The notes beneath the pieces were generated by a model that saw only the letters and a list, made by a program, of their open reading frames with translations, did not search any database and had not been told where the DNA came from. The translations under genes were made by a program, and so were the position numbers. This document shows positions 5,680-14,127 of a stretch of 17,432 bases of DNA, in pieces. Numbering within the stretch: position 1 is the stretch's first letter; every line of letters begins with the position of its first letter. Location of the stretch: NCBI GenBank assembly GCA_934418055.1, contig CAKRWX010000021.1:1-17432 (forward strand). The letters are read 5' to 3'. The DNA comes from an uncultured Lachnospiraceae bacterium (lineage in GTDB: Bacteria > Bacillota > Clostridia > Lachnospirales > Lachnospiraceae).

Positions 5680-6723
5680 ATGAGTGGCTTATTAGCTTAC
5701 AGCGGTATTGCCACGAAAGTGAAATCCATGCAGAGCAAGCTTCTTTCAGAAGATAAGCTCCGGGAAATGGCTGCTTTAGAAAATGTTCCTGAGGCATTGG
5801 AATACTTAAAACGCCAGCCCGCTTACGAAGACCTTTTCAGCGATGTGGACGACCAGTCCTTTCACCGCAGCGCCATCGAACAGCGGCTGCTTCTTTCCAA
5901 ATACCGGGATTTCACTAAGCTTTACCGCTTTTCCAGAGTTTCCCAGCGGAAGTTTCTGGATCTTTATTTTCTGCATTATGAGATCGCCATATTAAAACGC
6001 TGTCTCAGATGCGTACTGGATCACCGGAATCCGGATCTGGACCTTTCCTTATTTCAGGAGTTCTTTGAGAAGCACTCTCACCTGAATTTAATGGCCCTGT
6101 CTTCCGCCCAGACGATCCAGGATTTCGTTTCGAATTTAGGGGGTACTGTATTTTACGATCTTCTGGCTGATCTGGCAGAAACACCGGGAACCACATTGTT
6201 TGACTATGAATTAAAGATGGATCTTCTTTATTTTAAGACCATGTGGAAACAGGCTTCTTACCTTTCCAAAAAAGAGGCTGAGATCCTGACCCAGTGCTTC
6301 GGAAGCAAGCTGGATCTGTTAAATATCCAGTGGATCTACCGTTCCAAAAAGTATTATCAGCTTTCTACTGCTGACATTTACGCGCTGCTGATCCCGATCT
6401 CTTACCATCTGCACCGCGATGATATCCGCAAATTAGTAGAAAGTGAAGGGGTAGATGGATTTTTCGCTGCTCTGAAAACCACTTCCTACGGTTCCATGTT
6501 CACAACAGATCTGTACCAGCAGCCGGATCTGGAGGAGCTGTATGAAAAAGTCTTAGACCGGGTTCACCGGCTGACGGTTCAGAGACAGCCTTATTCCGTC
6601 GCAGCTCTGAATACCTATCTTTATTTTAAAGAACAGGAGGTTCAGAGAATCATCACCGTGATCGAAGGCATTCGATACGGATTGGGGGCAGACACCATTT
6701 GTTCCTATGTAATCAAACACTAA
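5680..6723 (+). CDS. atpC: V/A-type ATPase subunit C (AC39/d type)
   Basis: 347 residues, the usual length of the AC39-type subunit (NtpC). This all-helical, funnel-shaped protein sits on top of the membrane rotor ring and connects it to the central stalk D/F. Visible family features are the start with L-L-A-Y-S-G-I-A-T-K-V-K, repeated helical segments with conserved Tyr, Leu and Arg (for example L-S-K-Y-R-D-F and F-L-D-L-Y-F-L-H-Y-E) and a C-terminus with Y-L-Y-F-K-E-Q-E. The ATG 5680 lies 4 nt after the stop of the preceding gene, whose end AGAGGTGA doubles as ribosome site, so the two are translationally coupled. It is soluble, with no TM segment. I am confident, though the family is divergent. 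Confidence 0.9.
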   Translation: MSGLLAYSGIATKVKSMQSKLLSEDKLREMAALENVPEALEYLKRQPAYEDLFSDVDDQSFHRSAIEQRLLLSKYRDFTKLYRFSRVSQRKFLDLYFLHYEIAILKRCLRCVLDHRNPDLDLSLFQEFFEKHSHLNLMALSSAQTIQDFVSNLGGTVFYDLLADLAETPGTTLFDYELKMDLLYFKTMWKQASYLSKKEAEILTQCFGSKLDLLNIQWIYRSKKYYQLSTADIYALLIPISYHLHRDDIRKLVESEGVDGFFAALKTTSYGSMFTTDLYQQPDLEELYEKVLDRVHRLTVQRQPYSVAALNTYLYFKEQEVQRIITVIEGIRYGLGADTICSYVIKH

Positions 6724-6738
6724 AGGGGGCTAACAACT

Positions 6739-8664
6739 GTGATTGAAAAAATGAAGTTCTTAAGCGTTACCGGCCATAAGGACGACATGGACCGTGTCAT
6801 CGACCAGTATCTCTCCAAACACGAGATGCAGTACGAGAACGCTCTGTCAGAATTAAAAACCGTATCCAACTTAAGACCATTTATGGCGACCAACCCTTAT
6901 AAAGATGTTTATCAGCAGGCCTGCCTTCTGACCGACTCTTTTCCTAAGGAAACCATCGACAATGCCAGGGAGATCTCTCTGGATGAGGCGGTTGCCATTG
7001 TAACACGCTGCCAAAAGCAGTTTGAGGAGCTGGCTTCTAAGAAAGAAGCCTTACAGAAATCCTTAGAGGAAGCGGAAAGCTCCCTGGGGAAGATTTCCCA
7101 CTTCTCCGAGCTGGATTATGATATCAGCAGCATTCTCCATTTTAAATTTATCAAATTCCGTTTTGGACGCATTTCCAAGGAATATTATGACAAGTTTTAT
7201 AACTATGTATACGATTCCGTAGACACGGTTCTTTACCGCTGTGATGAGGATCAGGAATATGTATGGTGCGTTTACTTCGTCCCGGGAAGCATCAGCGACA
7301 AGGTAGATGCCATCTACGCTTCCATGCACTTTGAGCGTACTTTCATTCCGGATGAATATGAAGGAACCGCAAAGCAGGCTTCTGATCTGCTGACCGGAAA
7401 AATTTCTGATCTGAAAGCTCAGGTTGCCAAGGCAGATCAGGCATTAAACGTTGCTTCTGAAAATGCCAGAGAAGATCTGTCAGCGGCTGTAAAACGCCTG
7501 GCTATCTTCACCAAAAACTTTGATATCCGCAAATTAGCAGCCTGTACCAACCATGATGAGGCTCACACCCACTACATTTTATGTGGCTGGATGCCGGAGA
7601 AAGAGGCTGAGAGCCTGCAGCGTGAAATGGCTAATGATGTCATGGCCTTCTGCATCGTAGAAGACAATCATGATAACATCACCAGCCGCCCGCCGACAAA
7701 GCTGAAAAACTGCAAGCTGTTCAAGCCTTTCGAAATGTTCGTGGATATGTACGGACTTCCGTCCTACAATGAGTTAGATCCGACCGTCCTGATCGGTCTT
7801 TCCTATTCCATTCTCTTCGGTTTCATGTTCGGAGATGTGGGACAAGGCTTATGCCTGATGATCGGCGGCTGGCTTCTGTATCATTTTAAGAAAATGAACC
7901 TTGCGGGCATTCTTTCCCGCTGTGGCTTCTGTTCCACCATCTTTGGATTCCTCTTCGGCAGCTTCTTCGGTTTTGAAGATGTCATTCCTGCCCTGTGGCT
8001 CCATCCAAAGACAGCCATGATGCAGGTTCCATTTGTCGGCAACTTAAACACCGTATTCGTGGTTGCCATCGGTCTTGGTATGCTGATCATCCTTCTGACC
8101 ATGGTCTTAAACATCTATAACAGCGTGAAGGAGCACAATACCGAAAAGACCTGGTTTGATACCAATGGTGTTGCCGGACTGGTATTTTACGGCGCTCTGA
8201 CCGTTACCCTGGCACTTTACATGACCGGACATGCACTTCCTGCTGCTATCGTACTGGTTGTGATGTTTGTGATCCCGCTTCTGGTGATCTTCTGTAAAGA
8301 GCCTCTGACCGCACTGGTTGAGAAAAAGAGCCATCTGATCGAGGACAGCAAGGTCATGTTCTTTGTGCAGGGCTTCTTTGAATTATTTGAGGTATGTTTG
8401 AGCTACTTCTCTAACACTCTTTCCTTCGTCCGTGTGGGAGCATTCGCAGTCAGCCATGCGGCTATGATGGAGGTTGTACTGATGTTGGCAGGCGTGGAAG
8501 CAGGCAATCCAAACTGGGCTGTCGTAGTCCTTGGCAACTTATTTGTCTGCGGTATGGAGGGCCTGATCGTTGGTATCCAGGTACTTCGTCTGGAATACTA
8601 CGAGTTATTCAGCCGTTTCTACCGTGGTACCGGCCGCGCATTCAGGCCTTACGGAAAAGCTTAA
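6739..8664 (+). CDS. atpI: V/A-type ATPase membrane subunit I (subunit a)
   Basis: 641 residues, normal for bacterial NtpI. The N-terminal half (about 1-345) is cytoplasmic and partly coiled coil; it anchors the peripheral stalks. The C-terminal half has seven or eight TM helices that form the two ion half-channels against the K ring. The F-G-F-M-F-G-D-V-G-Q-G motif marks the first membrane helices. The essential arginine is R565 in L-S-F-V-R-V-G-A-F, matching yeast Vph1 R735, and the second arginine is R617 in V-L-R-L-E-Y-Y-E, matching R799. I choose GTG 6739, with AAGGGGG about 10 nt upstream and the family-typical start M-I-E-K-M-K-F-L-S; an ATG four codons later is possible. It lies 15 nt after subunit C. 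It works in the membrane with K. Confidence 0.95.
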   Translation: MIEKMKFLSVTGHKDDMDRVIDQYLSKHEMQYENALSELKTVSNLRPFMATNPYKDVYQQACLLTDSFPKETIDNAREISLDEAVAIVTRCQKQFEELASKKEALQKSLEEAESSLGKISHFSELDYDISSILHFKFIKFRFGRISKEYYDKFYNYVYDSVDTVLYRCDEDQEYVWCVYFVPGSISDKVDAIYASMHFERTFIPDEYEGTAKQASDLLTGKISDLKAQVAKADQALNVASENAREDLSAAVKRLAIFTKNFDIRKLAACTNHDEAHTHYILCGWMPEKEAESLQREMANDVMAFCIVEDNHDNITSRPPTKLKNCKLFKPFEMFVDMYGLPSYNELDPTVLIGLSYSILFGFMFGDVGQGLCLMIGGWLLYHFKKMNLAGILSRCGFCSTIFGFLFGSFFGFEDVIPALWLHPKTAMMQVPFVGNLNTVFVVAIGLGMLIILLTMVLNIYNSVKEHNTEKTWFDTNGVAGLVFYGALTVTLALYMTGHALPAAIVLVVMFVIPLLVIFCKEPLTALVEKKSHLIEDSKVMFFVQGFFELFEVCLSYFSNTLSFVRVGAFAVSHAAMMEVVLMLAGVEAGNPNWAVVVLGNLFVCGMEGLIVGIQVLRLEYYELFSRFYRGTGRAFRPYGKA

Positions 8665-8699
8665 TTTTTTAATTCACTTTATAAAAGGAGAGTAAAATC

Positions 8700-9128
8700 A
8701 TGAGTTTATTAGTTAAAATCACATTAGCCGCAGCATTAATCTTAAGCATCGTTGTTCCTTTCGGCGCATTCGCCATGGGTGAGAAAACAAAAGGCCGTTA
8801 TAAAACCGCTTTAGGCATCAATGTATTCCTGTTCTTCGGTACCTTGATCGTATCTTCCGTACTGATGTTCTCCGGCAACGCATTCGCTGCTGAAGCTGCT
8901 GCTGAGACCTCTTCCGCTTTAGGTATGGGCTGTGTCGCTGCTGCTCTTTCTACCGGTATGTCCTGTATCGGTGGTGGTATCGCCGTATCCGCTGCTGCTT
9001 CCGCTGCATTAGGTGCGATCAGCGAGGACGGTTCTATCCTTGGTAAATCATTAATCTTCGTAGGACTTGCCGAAGGTGTTTGTCTGTATGGTCTGATCAT
9101 CTCCTTCATGATCTTAGGTAAGTTCTAA
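8700..9128 (+). CDS. atpK: V/A-type ATPase rotor subunit K (c-type proteolipid)
   Basis: 142 residues and four TM helices at about 4-26, 37-58, 74-104 and 113-140. Several copies form the rotor ring that carries ions past subunit I. The second hairpin is canonical: Gly/Ala-rich G-G-G-I-A-V-S-A-A-A-S-A-A-L-G (91-105) and the ion-binding carboxylate E125 in G-L-A-E-G-V-C-L-Y-G. The first hairpin has no membrane carboxylate and no Gly-rich motif, and the A-F-A-A-E-A-A loop between the hairpins resembles a signal-peptidase site. Aligned by eye to Na+ rings, the Gln of helix 1 becomes V96 and the Ser/Thr after the Glu becomes G126, so H+ is favoured. The ribosome site AAAGGAG is strong and the 35-nt gap is the widest in the operon, fitting the high copy number needed. 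Confidence 0.93.
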   Translation: MSLLVKITLAAALILSIVVPFGAFAMGEKTKGRYKTALGINVFLFFGTLIVSSVLMFSGNAFAAEAAAETSSALGMGCVAAALSTGMSCIGGGIAVSAAASAALGAISEDGSILGKSLIFVGLAEGVCLYGLIISFMILGKF

Positions 9129-9131
9129 TCC

Positions 9132-9437
9132 ATGAAAATGTACCTGATCAGCGACAACATCGATACCTGGACTGGCATGCGCCTGGCAGGTGTCGAGGGC
9201 TGTGTCGTTCATGGAAAAGATGAGCTTCAGAAGGAACTTGATAAGGTCATGGCCGATAAAGAGGTTGGCATCGTTCTTCTTACAGAAGGGTTTGGCCGCC
9301 GTTTTCCGGAACTGGTAAACAAAGTAAAGCTGAACCGGATCCCTCTGTTTGTGGAGATTCCCGACCGACATGGAACCGGCCGCAAGCCAGACTTTATCAC
9401 CTCCTATGTCAATGAAGCCATTGGATTGAAATTATAA
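9132..9437 (+). CDS. atpF: V/A-type ATPase subunit F
   Basis: 101 residues, the expected size for NtpF. It forms the central stalk with subunit D inside the A3B3 head and may restrain ATP hydrolysis. The N-terminal strand M-Y-L-I-S-D, the helix preceded by G-M-R-L-A-G-V, the Rossmann-like core V-G-I-V-L-L-T-E near 45-53 and the I-P-L-F-V-E-I-P-D segment are typical. The ATG lies 3 nt after the stop of subunit K and has no clear ribosome site, so translation probably depends on coupling to K. This fits the single copy per complex against many K copies. The protein is soluble at the cytoplasmic face. Confidence 0.92.
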   Translation: MKMYLISDNIDTWTGMRLAGVEGCVVHGKDELQKELDKVMADKEVGIVLLTEGFGRRFPELVNKVKLNRIPLFVEIPDRHGTGRKPDFITSYVNEAIGLKL

Positions 9438-9460
9438 GATATAAGAAAGAGGTGGTCGTC

Positions 9461-10063
9461 GTGACAACGGAAGAAAAATTAGAACGTTTCCAGAAGTACT
9501 GTCTGGAAAATGCGAGAGTCCGCAGCGCAAATATGCTGGACGAATATACGCAGGCACTTGAAAAGACGTTTGAAGAGCATCAGGCAGACGCCCATCGCCG
9601 TGCAGATATGCAGATCAAGGCAGAGACCCAGAAGATCCAGAAGGACATCAACAAAAAGCTGTCCATCGAGCAGATCAACTTAAAACGGACTCTCGGTCAT
9701 AAGCAGGACGAATTAAAGGATAAATTATTTGTAGAACTCCGCGATATGCTTGCAAACTTCATGGAGACTGCCGAGTATGGCAGACTCTTAGATGCACAGG
9801 TAGCGGACGCTGTCAAGATCGCAGACGGCGAGCCAATGATCATCTATATTGATCCGGCTGATGAAGAAAAGCTCCACAATCTGGCTATGCAGCACCAGGC
9901 CGATGTACGGATCAGCGAATATTCTTTCCTGGGCGGCACCAGAGCCGTGATCCCAGGCAAAAACATCCTGATCGACAACTCCTTCCAGGCAAAGCTTGCC
10001 GAGGCAAGAGAGAATTTCCAGTTCGATTCAGCAGCACAGACAGGAGGTACCATCCATGGCTAA
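9461..10063 (+). CDS. atpE: V/A-type ATPase peripheral stalk subunit E
   Basis: 200 residues from GTG 9461. AAAGAGGTGG ends 7-8 nt before it; the GTG at 9452 lies inside that ribosome site and is not used. Residues 1-105 form a long coiled coil rich in Lys, Glu and Gln, and residues about 110-180 form the globular end that contacts subunit B (segments P-M-I-I-Y-I-D-P-A-D and G-G-T-R-A-V-I-P-G-K-N-I-L-I-D-N). With the G/H-like protein encoded first in the operon it makes the stator. The 3' end overlaps the start of subunit A by 8 nt, so the two are translationally coupled. Cytoplasmic, peripheral. Confidence 0.93.
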   Translation: MTTEEKLERFQKYCLENARVRSANMLDEYTQALEKTFEEHQADAHRRADMQIKAETQKIQKDINKKLSIEQINLKRTLGHKQDELKDKLFVELRDMLANFMETAEYGRLLDAQVADAVKIADGEPMIIYIDPADEEKLHNLAMQHQADVRISEYSFLGGTRAVIPGKNILIDNSFQAKLAEARENFQFDSAAQTGGTIHG

Positions 10064-11822
10064 GACAGGCGTTATCTATGGCATCAACGGCCCTATCGTC
10101 CACATCAAGGGCGATGTCGGCTTTGAGATGCATGAAATGGTCTATGTCGGTAAAGACAATCTGGTTGGTGAGGTAATCGGTCTGGCCTCCGATGATACCA
10201 TCATTGAAGTATATGAGGAAACCACCGGTATGAAACCTGGTGAGATCGTAACCGGTACCGGCGCTCCGGTATCCGTTACCCTGGCACCTGGTATTTTAAA
10301 TAACATTTTCGACGGTATTGAGCGTCCATTAAGCGAGATCGCAAAAGAAGGCGGCGCTTACATTGGCCGCGGTGTGAATGTAGATTCCCTGGATACCCAG
10401 AAATTATGGGAGACCCATATGACTGTAAAAGCAGGTGACCGCCTGTATCCGGGTTCTATCATCGCAGAGGTTCCGGAGACCCCGGCTATCACCCACAAGG
10501 TGATGCTTCCACCGGATTTAGAGGGCTATGTCGTCGATGTTGCTGCTGATGGCAGATACACCATCAACGACACCATTTTGACCTTACAGTTATTAGATGG
10601 AACCGAGAAAAAGCTTTCCATGACCCAGAAATGGCCGATCCGTGTACCGCGTCCAACAGCAAAGCGTTATCCGGCATCTGTTCCGCTGATCACCGGACAG
10701 CGTATCATGGATACCATGTTCCCACTGGCCAAGGGTGGTACAGCAGCGATCCCAGGCGGTTTCGGTACCGGCAAGACCATGTCCCAGCACCAGATCGCAA
10801 AATGGTCTGACGCAGATGTGATCATCTACATCGGCTGCGGCGAGCGTGGAAATGAGATGACCCAGGTTCTGGAGGAGTTCAGCGAGCTGATCGACCCGAA
10901 ATCCGGCAACCCTCTGATGGACCGTACCACTCTGATCGCCAACACCTCCAACATGCCGGTTGCTGCCCGTGAGGCAAGTCTTTACTCCGGTCTGACACTG
11001 GCTGAGTATTACCGCGATATGGGCTACGATGTAGCCATCATGGCAGACTCCACTTCCCGTTGGGCAGAGGCTCTGCGAGAGCTTTCCGGACGTCTGGAGG
11101 AGATGCCGGCCGAGGAAGGTTTCCCGGCATATCTGGCTTCCCGTCTTTCCGCTTTCTATGAGAGAGCCGGAATGATGCAGAACTTAAATGGAACCGAAGG
11201 TTCTGTTACCATCATCGGAGCAGTTTCCCCACAGGGTGGTGATTTCTCCGAGCCTGTTACCCAGAACACCAAGCGTTTCGTCCGCTGCTTCTGGGGACTG
11301 GATAAATCCTTAGCTTACGCAAGACATTATCCTGCGATCCAGTGGCTGACCAGCTACTCCGAGTATTTAACAGATTTAGCGCCATGGTACAATGACCATG
11401 TAAATCCCAAATTTGTGGACTACCGCAACCGCTTAATGTACCTGTTAAACCAGGAAAGCAGCTTAATGGAGATCGTAAAACTGATCGGCAGCGATGTTCT
11501 GCCTGATGACCAGAAACTGATCCTGGAGATCGCCAAGGTCATCCGTGTCGGCTTCTTACAGCAGAATGCCTTCCACAAGGATGATACCTGTGTACCGATG
11601 ACCAAACAGTTCGCCATGATGGATGTGATCCTGTACCTGTACAAGAAGTCCAAATCCCTGATTTCCATGGGTATGCCGATGTCTGTCCTGAAAGAGGATA
11701 AGATCTTCGATAAGGTCATCGCCATGAAATACGACATCCCGAATGACAAGCCGGAACTGTTTGAACAGTATAAAAAAGACATTGACGCATTCTATGAAGA
11801 CGTCATTGAAAGAAACGCGTAA
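10056..11822 (+). CDS. atpA: V/A-type ATPase catalytic subunit A
   Basis: 588 residues from ATG 10056, which has AGGAGGT 7 nt upstream (10042-10048); a longer reading to 9996 lies inside subunit E and is rejected. It is the ATP-binding and catalytic subunit of the A3B3 head. The Walker A P-loop G-G-F-G-T-G-K-T is at 234-241 (K240, T241), and the catalytic glutamate is E263 in G-E-R-G-N-E-M. The [12 protein letters not shown] stretch at 329-340 and the A-specific non-homologous insert around 100-190 are present. The length matches the family. The P-loop has G-G-F-G-T where many relatives have G-x-F-G-S/C; the catalytic residues are unchanged. Cytoplasmic, membrane-attached complex. Confidence 0.98.
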   Translation: MAKTGVIYGINGPIVHIKGDVGFEMHEMVYVGKDNLVGEVIGLASDDTIIEVYEETTGMKPGEIVTGTGAPVSVTLAPGILNNIFDGIERPLSEIAKEGGAYIGRGVNVDSLDTQKLWETHMTVKAGDRLYPGSIIAEVPETPAITHKVMLPPDLEGYVVDVAADGRYTINDTILTLQLLDGTEKKLSMTQKWPIRVPRPTAKRYPASVPLITGQRIMDTMFPLAKGGTAAIPGGFGTGKTMSQHQIAKWSDADVIIYIGCGERGNEMTQVLEEFSELIDPKSGNPLMDRTTLIANTSNMPVAAREASLYSGLTLAEYYRDMGYDVAIMADSTSRWAEALRELSGRLEEMPAEEGFPAYLASRLSAFYERAGMMQNLNGTEGSVTIIGAVSPQGGDFSEPVTQNTKRFVRCFWGLDKSLAYARHYPAIQWLTSYSEYLTDLAPWYNDHVNPKFVDYRNRLMYLLNQESSLMEIVKLIGSDVLPDDQKLILEIAKVIRVGFLQQNAFHKDDTCVPMTKQFAMMDVILYLYKKSKSLISMGMPMSVLKEDKIFDKVIAMKYDIPNDKPELFEQYKKDIDAFYEDVIERNA

Positions 11823-11836
11823 GAAGGAGGTTCCAA

Positions 11837-13234
11837 ATGGCAGTTGAATATTTAGGTTTAAGTGCAATCAACGGACCTCTGGTGGTCCTGGAAGGCGTTC
11901 GCGGCGCCAGCTACGATGAGATCGTGGAAATGACCGTGGGCGGCAATGAAAAGAAGCTGGGACGTATTGTTGAGGTTTACGAGGACAAAGCCATCATCCA
12001 GGTATTTGAAGGTACAGAAGGAATGGCTCTCCGGAACACTCACACACGTCTGACCGGACATCCTATGGAGTTAGCTGTATCAGAAGATATGCTTGGCCGT
12101 ACCTTCAACGGTATCGGCGTTCCGATCGATGGTCTGGGCGACATCCGTTCCGACATCAAATTAGACGTAAACGGCAAACCATTAAACCCGGTAAGCCGTG
12201 AGTACCCACGTAACTATATCCGTACCGGTATTTCTGCTATCGACTGTCTGACCACCCTGATCCGTGGCCAGAAGCTGCCGATCTTCTCCGGCAACGGTCT
12301 TCCACATGACCAGCTGGCTGCACAGATCGTACAGCAGGCTTCTCTGGGAGAGGATTCTGACGAGGAATTCGCTATCGTATTCGCCGCCATGGGTGTCAAA
12401 TACGATGTGGCTGATTTCTTCCGCCGCACCTTTGAAGAGAGCGGTGTTTCCTCCCACGTAGCCATGTTCATCAACCTGGCAAATGACCCGGTGGTTGAGC
12501 GTCTGATCACACCAAAGGTAGCCCTGACACTGGCAGAGTACCTGGCATTTGAGAAGGGCATGCACATCCTGGTTATTTTAACCGATATGACCTCCTTTGC
12601 AGAGGCTATGCGTGAGGTTTCCTCCTCCAAAGGAGAGATCCCATCCCGTAAAGGTTACCCGGGATACTTATACAGTGAGCTGGCAACTATTTATGAGCGC
12701 GCCGGTATCGTAAAAGGCGGCAAAGGTTCTGTGACCCAGATCCCGATCTTAACCATGCCAAACGACGATATCACCCACCCGATCCCTGACCTTACCGGTT
12801 ACATCACCGAGGGCCAGATCGTTCTGGACCGTAACTTAAACGGTCAGTCCGTTTACCCGCCGATCAGTGTCCTTCCTTCTCTGTCCCGTCTGATGAAGGA
12901 TGGTATCGGTGAGGGCTACACCAGAAAAGACCATCAGGATGTTGCCAACCAGCTGTTCTCCTGCTACGCCAAAGTAGGTGACGCAAGAGCGCTGGCATCC
13001 GTTATCGGTGAAGACGAGTTATCCCCGATCGATAAGAAATACCTGGCATTCGGTAAGGCATTTGAGAGCCGCTTCATCGGACAGGGTCCGACCGAGAACC
13101 GTACCATCTTAGAGACTCTGGATATCGGCTGGGAGCTTCTCGGCATGCTGCCAAGAGAAGAGTTAGACCGTATCGATACCAAGATCCTGGATCAGTATTA
13201 TAAACCTGCGGACACGGGTGCTGACAAAGAATAG
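11837..13234 (+). CDS. atpB: V/A-type ATPase subunit B (non-catalytic)
   Basis: 465 residues, the usual length. It alternates with A in the head and completes the nucleotide site from the side. As expected of B subunits the P-loop is degenerate: S-G-N-G-L-P-H-D-Q at 151-159 lacks the G-K-T. The arginine finger is R351 in P-S-L-S-R-L-M, close in number to the R350 of Enterococcus hirae NtpB. The stretch [11 protein letters not shown] (247-257) is typical. ATG 11837 has AAGGAGG 7 nt upstream and lies 14 nt after subunit A. Nothing odd is seen. Confidence 0.98.
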   Translation: MAVEYLGLSAINGPLVVLEGVRGASYDEIVEMTVGGNEKKLGRIVEVYEDKAIIQVFEGTEGMALRNTHTRLTGHPMELAVSEDMLGRTFNGIGVPIDGLGDIRSDIKLDVNGKPLNPVSREYPRNYIRTGISAIDCLTTLIRGQKLPIFSGNGLPHDQLAAQIVQQASLGEDSDEEFAIVFAAMGVKYDVADFFRRTFEESGVSSHVAMFINLANDPVVERLITPKVALTLAEYLAFEKGMHILVILTDMTSFAEAMREVSSSKGEIPSRKGYPGYLYSELATIYERAGIVKGGKGSVTQIPILTMPNDDITHPIPDLTGYITEGQIVLDRNLNGQSVYPPISVLPSLSRLMKDGIGEGYTRKDHQDVANQLFSCYAKVGDARALASVIGEDELSPIDKKYLAFGKAFESRFIGQGPTENRTILETLDIGWELLGMLPREELDRIDTKILDQYYKPADTGADKE

Positions 13235-13245
13235 GAGGGTTTTTC

Positions 13246-13869
13246 ATGAATCCGAATACATTCCCTACAAAGGGTAACCTGATTCTGGCCAAGAACTCTC
13301 TGGCTCTGGCAAAGCAGGGCTATGTGCTGATGGATAAGAAGCGGAACATCCTGATCCGGGAGCTGATGGATCTGATCGACCAGGCGAGAGATATCCAGTC
13401 AGAGATCGACTCCACCTTCCGCGAGGCTTACGAGTCCCTCCAGAAGGCCAACATCGAGCTGGGCATCAACTACGTCCAGGAGATCAGCTCTTCCATTCCG
13501 ATTGAAAATGGAATCCGCATCAAAGCCCGCAGTATCATGGGAACCGAGATCCCCCTGGTACAGCACGAGGAGGCCCCCATTAACCCGACCTATGCTTACT
13601 ACAACACAAGGGAGTCCTTAGATGACGCCAGAGTAAAATTCGACAAGGTAAAGGAACTGACCATCAAGTTATCCATGGTGGAAAATTCCGCTTACCGTCT
13701 GGCCAACAATATTAAAAAAACGCAGAAACGTGCAAACGCATTGAAAAACATCACCATCCCGACCTACGAGACATTGACGAAAGATATCACCAATGCTCTG
13801 GAGGAGAAGGAGCGTGAGGAGTTTACACGGTTGAAGGTGATCAAAAGACAGAAAGAGAAGCGTGCGTAA
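13246..13869 (+). CDS. atpD: V/A-type ATPase central stalk subunit D
   Basis: 207 residues, standard for NtpD. The rotor axle is a long antiparallel coiled coil made from about residues 10-75 and 120-200, with a short central hairpin. The family opening N-P-T-(or N-T-)F-P-T-K-G-N-L-x-x-A-K-x-S-L-x-L-A and the C-terminal K-K-T-x-x-R-A-N-A-L are plain. ATG 13246 has AGGAGGG about 7 nt upstream, 11 nt after subunit B. It is the last gene of the operon; the terminator stem begins within its final codons. Confidence 0.97.
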   Translation: MNPNTFPTKGNLILAKNSLALAKQGYVLMDKKRNILIRELMDLIDQARDIQSEIDSTFREAYESLQKANIELGINYVQEISSSIPIENGIRIKARSIMGTEIPLVQHEEAPINPTYAYYNTRESLDDARVKFDKVKELTIKLSMVENSAYRLANNIKKTQKRANALKNITIPTYETLTKDITNALEEKEREEFTRLKVIKRQKEKRA

Positions 13870-13886
13870 GCGCTTCTCTTTTTTTG
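13854..13886 (+). terminator. Intrinsic terminator of the ATPase operon
   Basis: AGAGAAGCG (13854-13862) pairs with CGCTTCTCT (13871-13879) around an 8-nt loop, followed by a T run. The TAA stop of subunit D (13867-13869) lies in the loop. Confidence 0.88.
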
Positions 13887-13905
13887 TGCCCTCCTGTTTC
13901 ACCTC

Positions 13906-13934
13906 TGGACATCCCTTCGCATTTTTACTATAAT
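13906..13934 (+). promoter_or_regulatory. Promoter of the DUF1461 gene, -10 duplicated by the element
   Basis: TGGACA (13906-13911), a 17-nt spacer and a perfect TATAAT (13929-13934). The -10 lies in the left copy of the 8-bp target duplication. A start near 13941 would fall inside the left terminal repeat of the element, so most of the element would be in the leader RNA of the gene at 14128. The second TATAAT at 14070-14075 lacks a decent -35. Confidence 0.6.
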
Positions 13935-13935
13935 A

Positions 13936-14068
13936 GTAACTATTCAGTACCTTCATAGTTACGAGCAAAAATCCATTCCAGATCAGCTTCGCTGATGGGA
14001 TTTTTGCTTTCTAGCCTATGTGTTCTTACGGTCAGCGCAGCATGTGCGCAGACCTACTGAATAGTTAC
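13936..14068. mobile_element. 133-bp MITE-like palindromic element with 8-bp target duplication
   Basis: GTAACTATTCAGTA (13936-13949) and TACTGAATAGTTAC (14055-14068) are perfect 14-bp terminal inverted repeats. CTATAATA abuts both ends (13928-13935 and 14069-14076), as expected of a transposition target duplication. Inside are an 11-bp stem AGCAAAAATCC/GGATTTTTGCT (13964-13974/13998-14008) with a nested ATCAGC-ttc-GCTGAT hairpin (13982-13996), and GCGCA/TGCGC (14035-14049). A further ATAGTTAC at 13955-13962 can pair with the left end. It encodes no protein and would need a transposase from elsewhere. Confidence 0.8.
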
Positions 14069-14127
14069 CTATAATACAGCTATTATGGGATTTATTTCCC
14101 TAAATCTGAAGATAAGAATCGAGGAAT

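Noticed and set aside
9996..10055. Longer N-terminus for ATPase subunit A
   Set aside because: It lies inside subunit E in another frame, and ATG 10056 has AGGAGGT 7 nt upstream and gives the family-typical M-A-K-T-G-V-I-Y-G start.
12214..12630. Long minus-strand open frame inside subunit B, and similar ones inside A, D, K, dacA and the DUF4145 gene
   Set aside because: They lie opposite strongly conserved genes, have no ribosome sites and show no recognisable domains; they are frame shadows.
13936..14068. The palindromic element as terminator, riboswitch or CRISPR-like repeat
   Set aside because: The ATPase operon already has a terminator at 13854-13886. The flanking 8-bp duplication is explained by insertion, and there is no repeat-spacer pattern.
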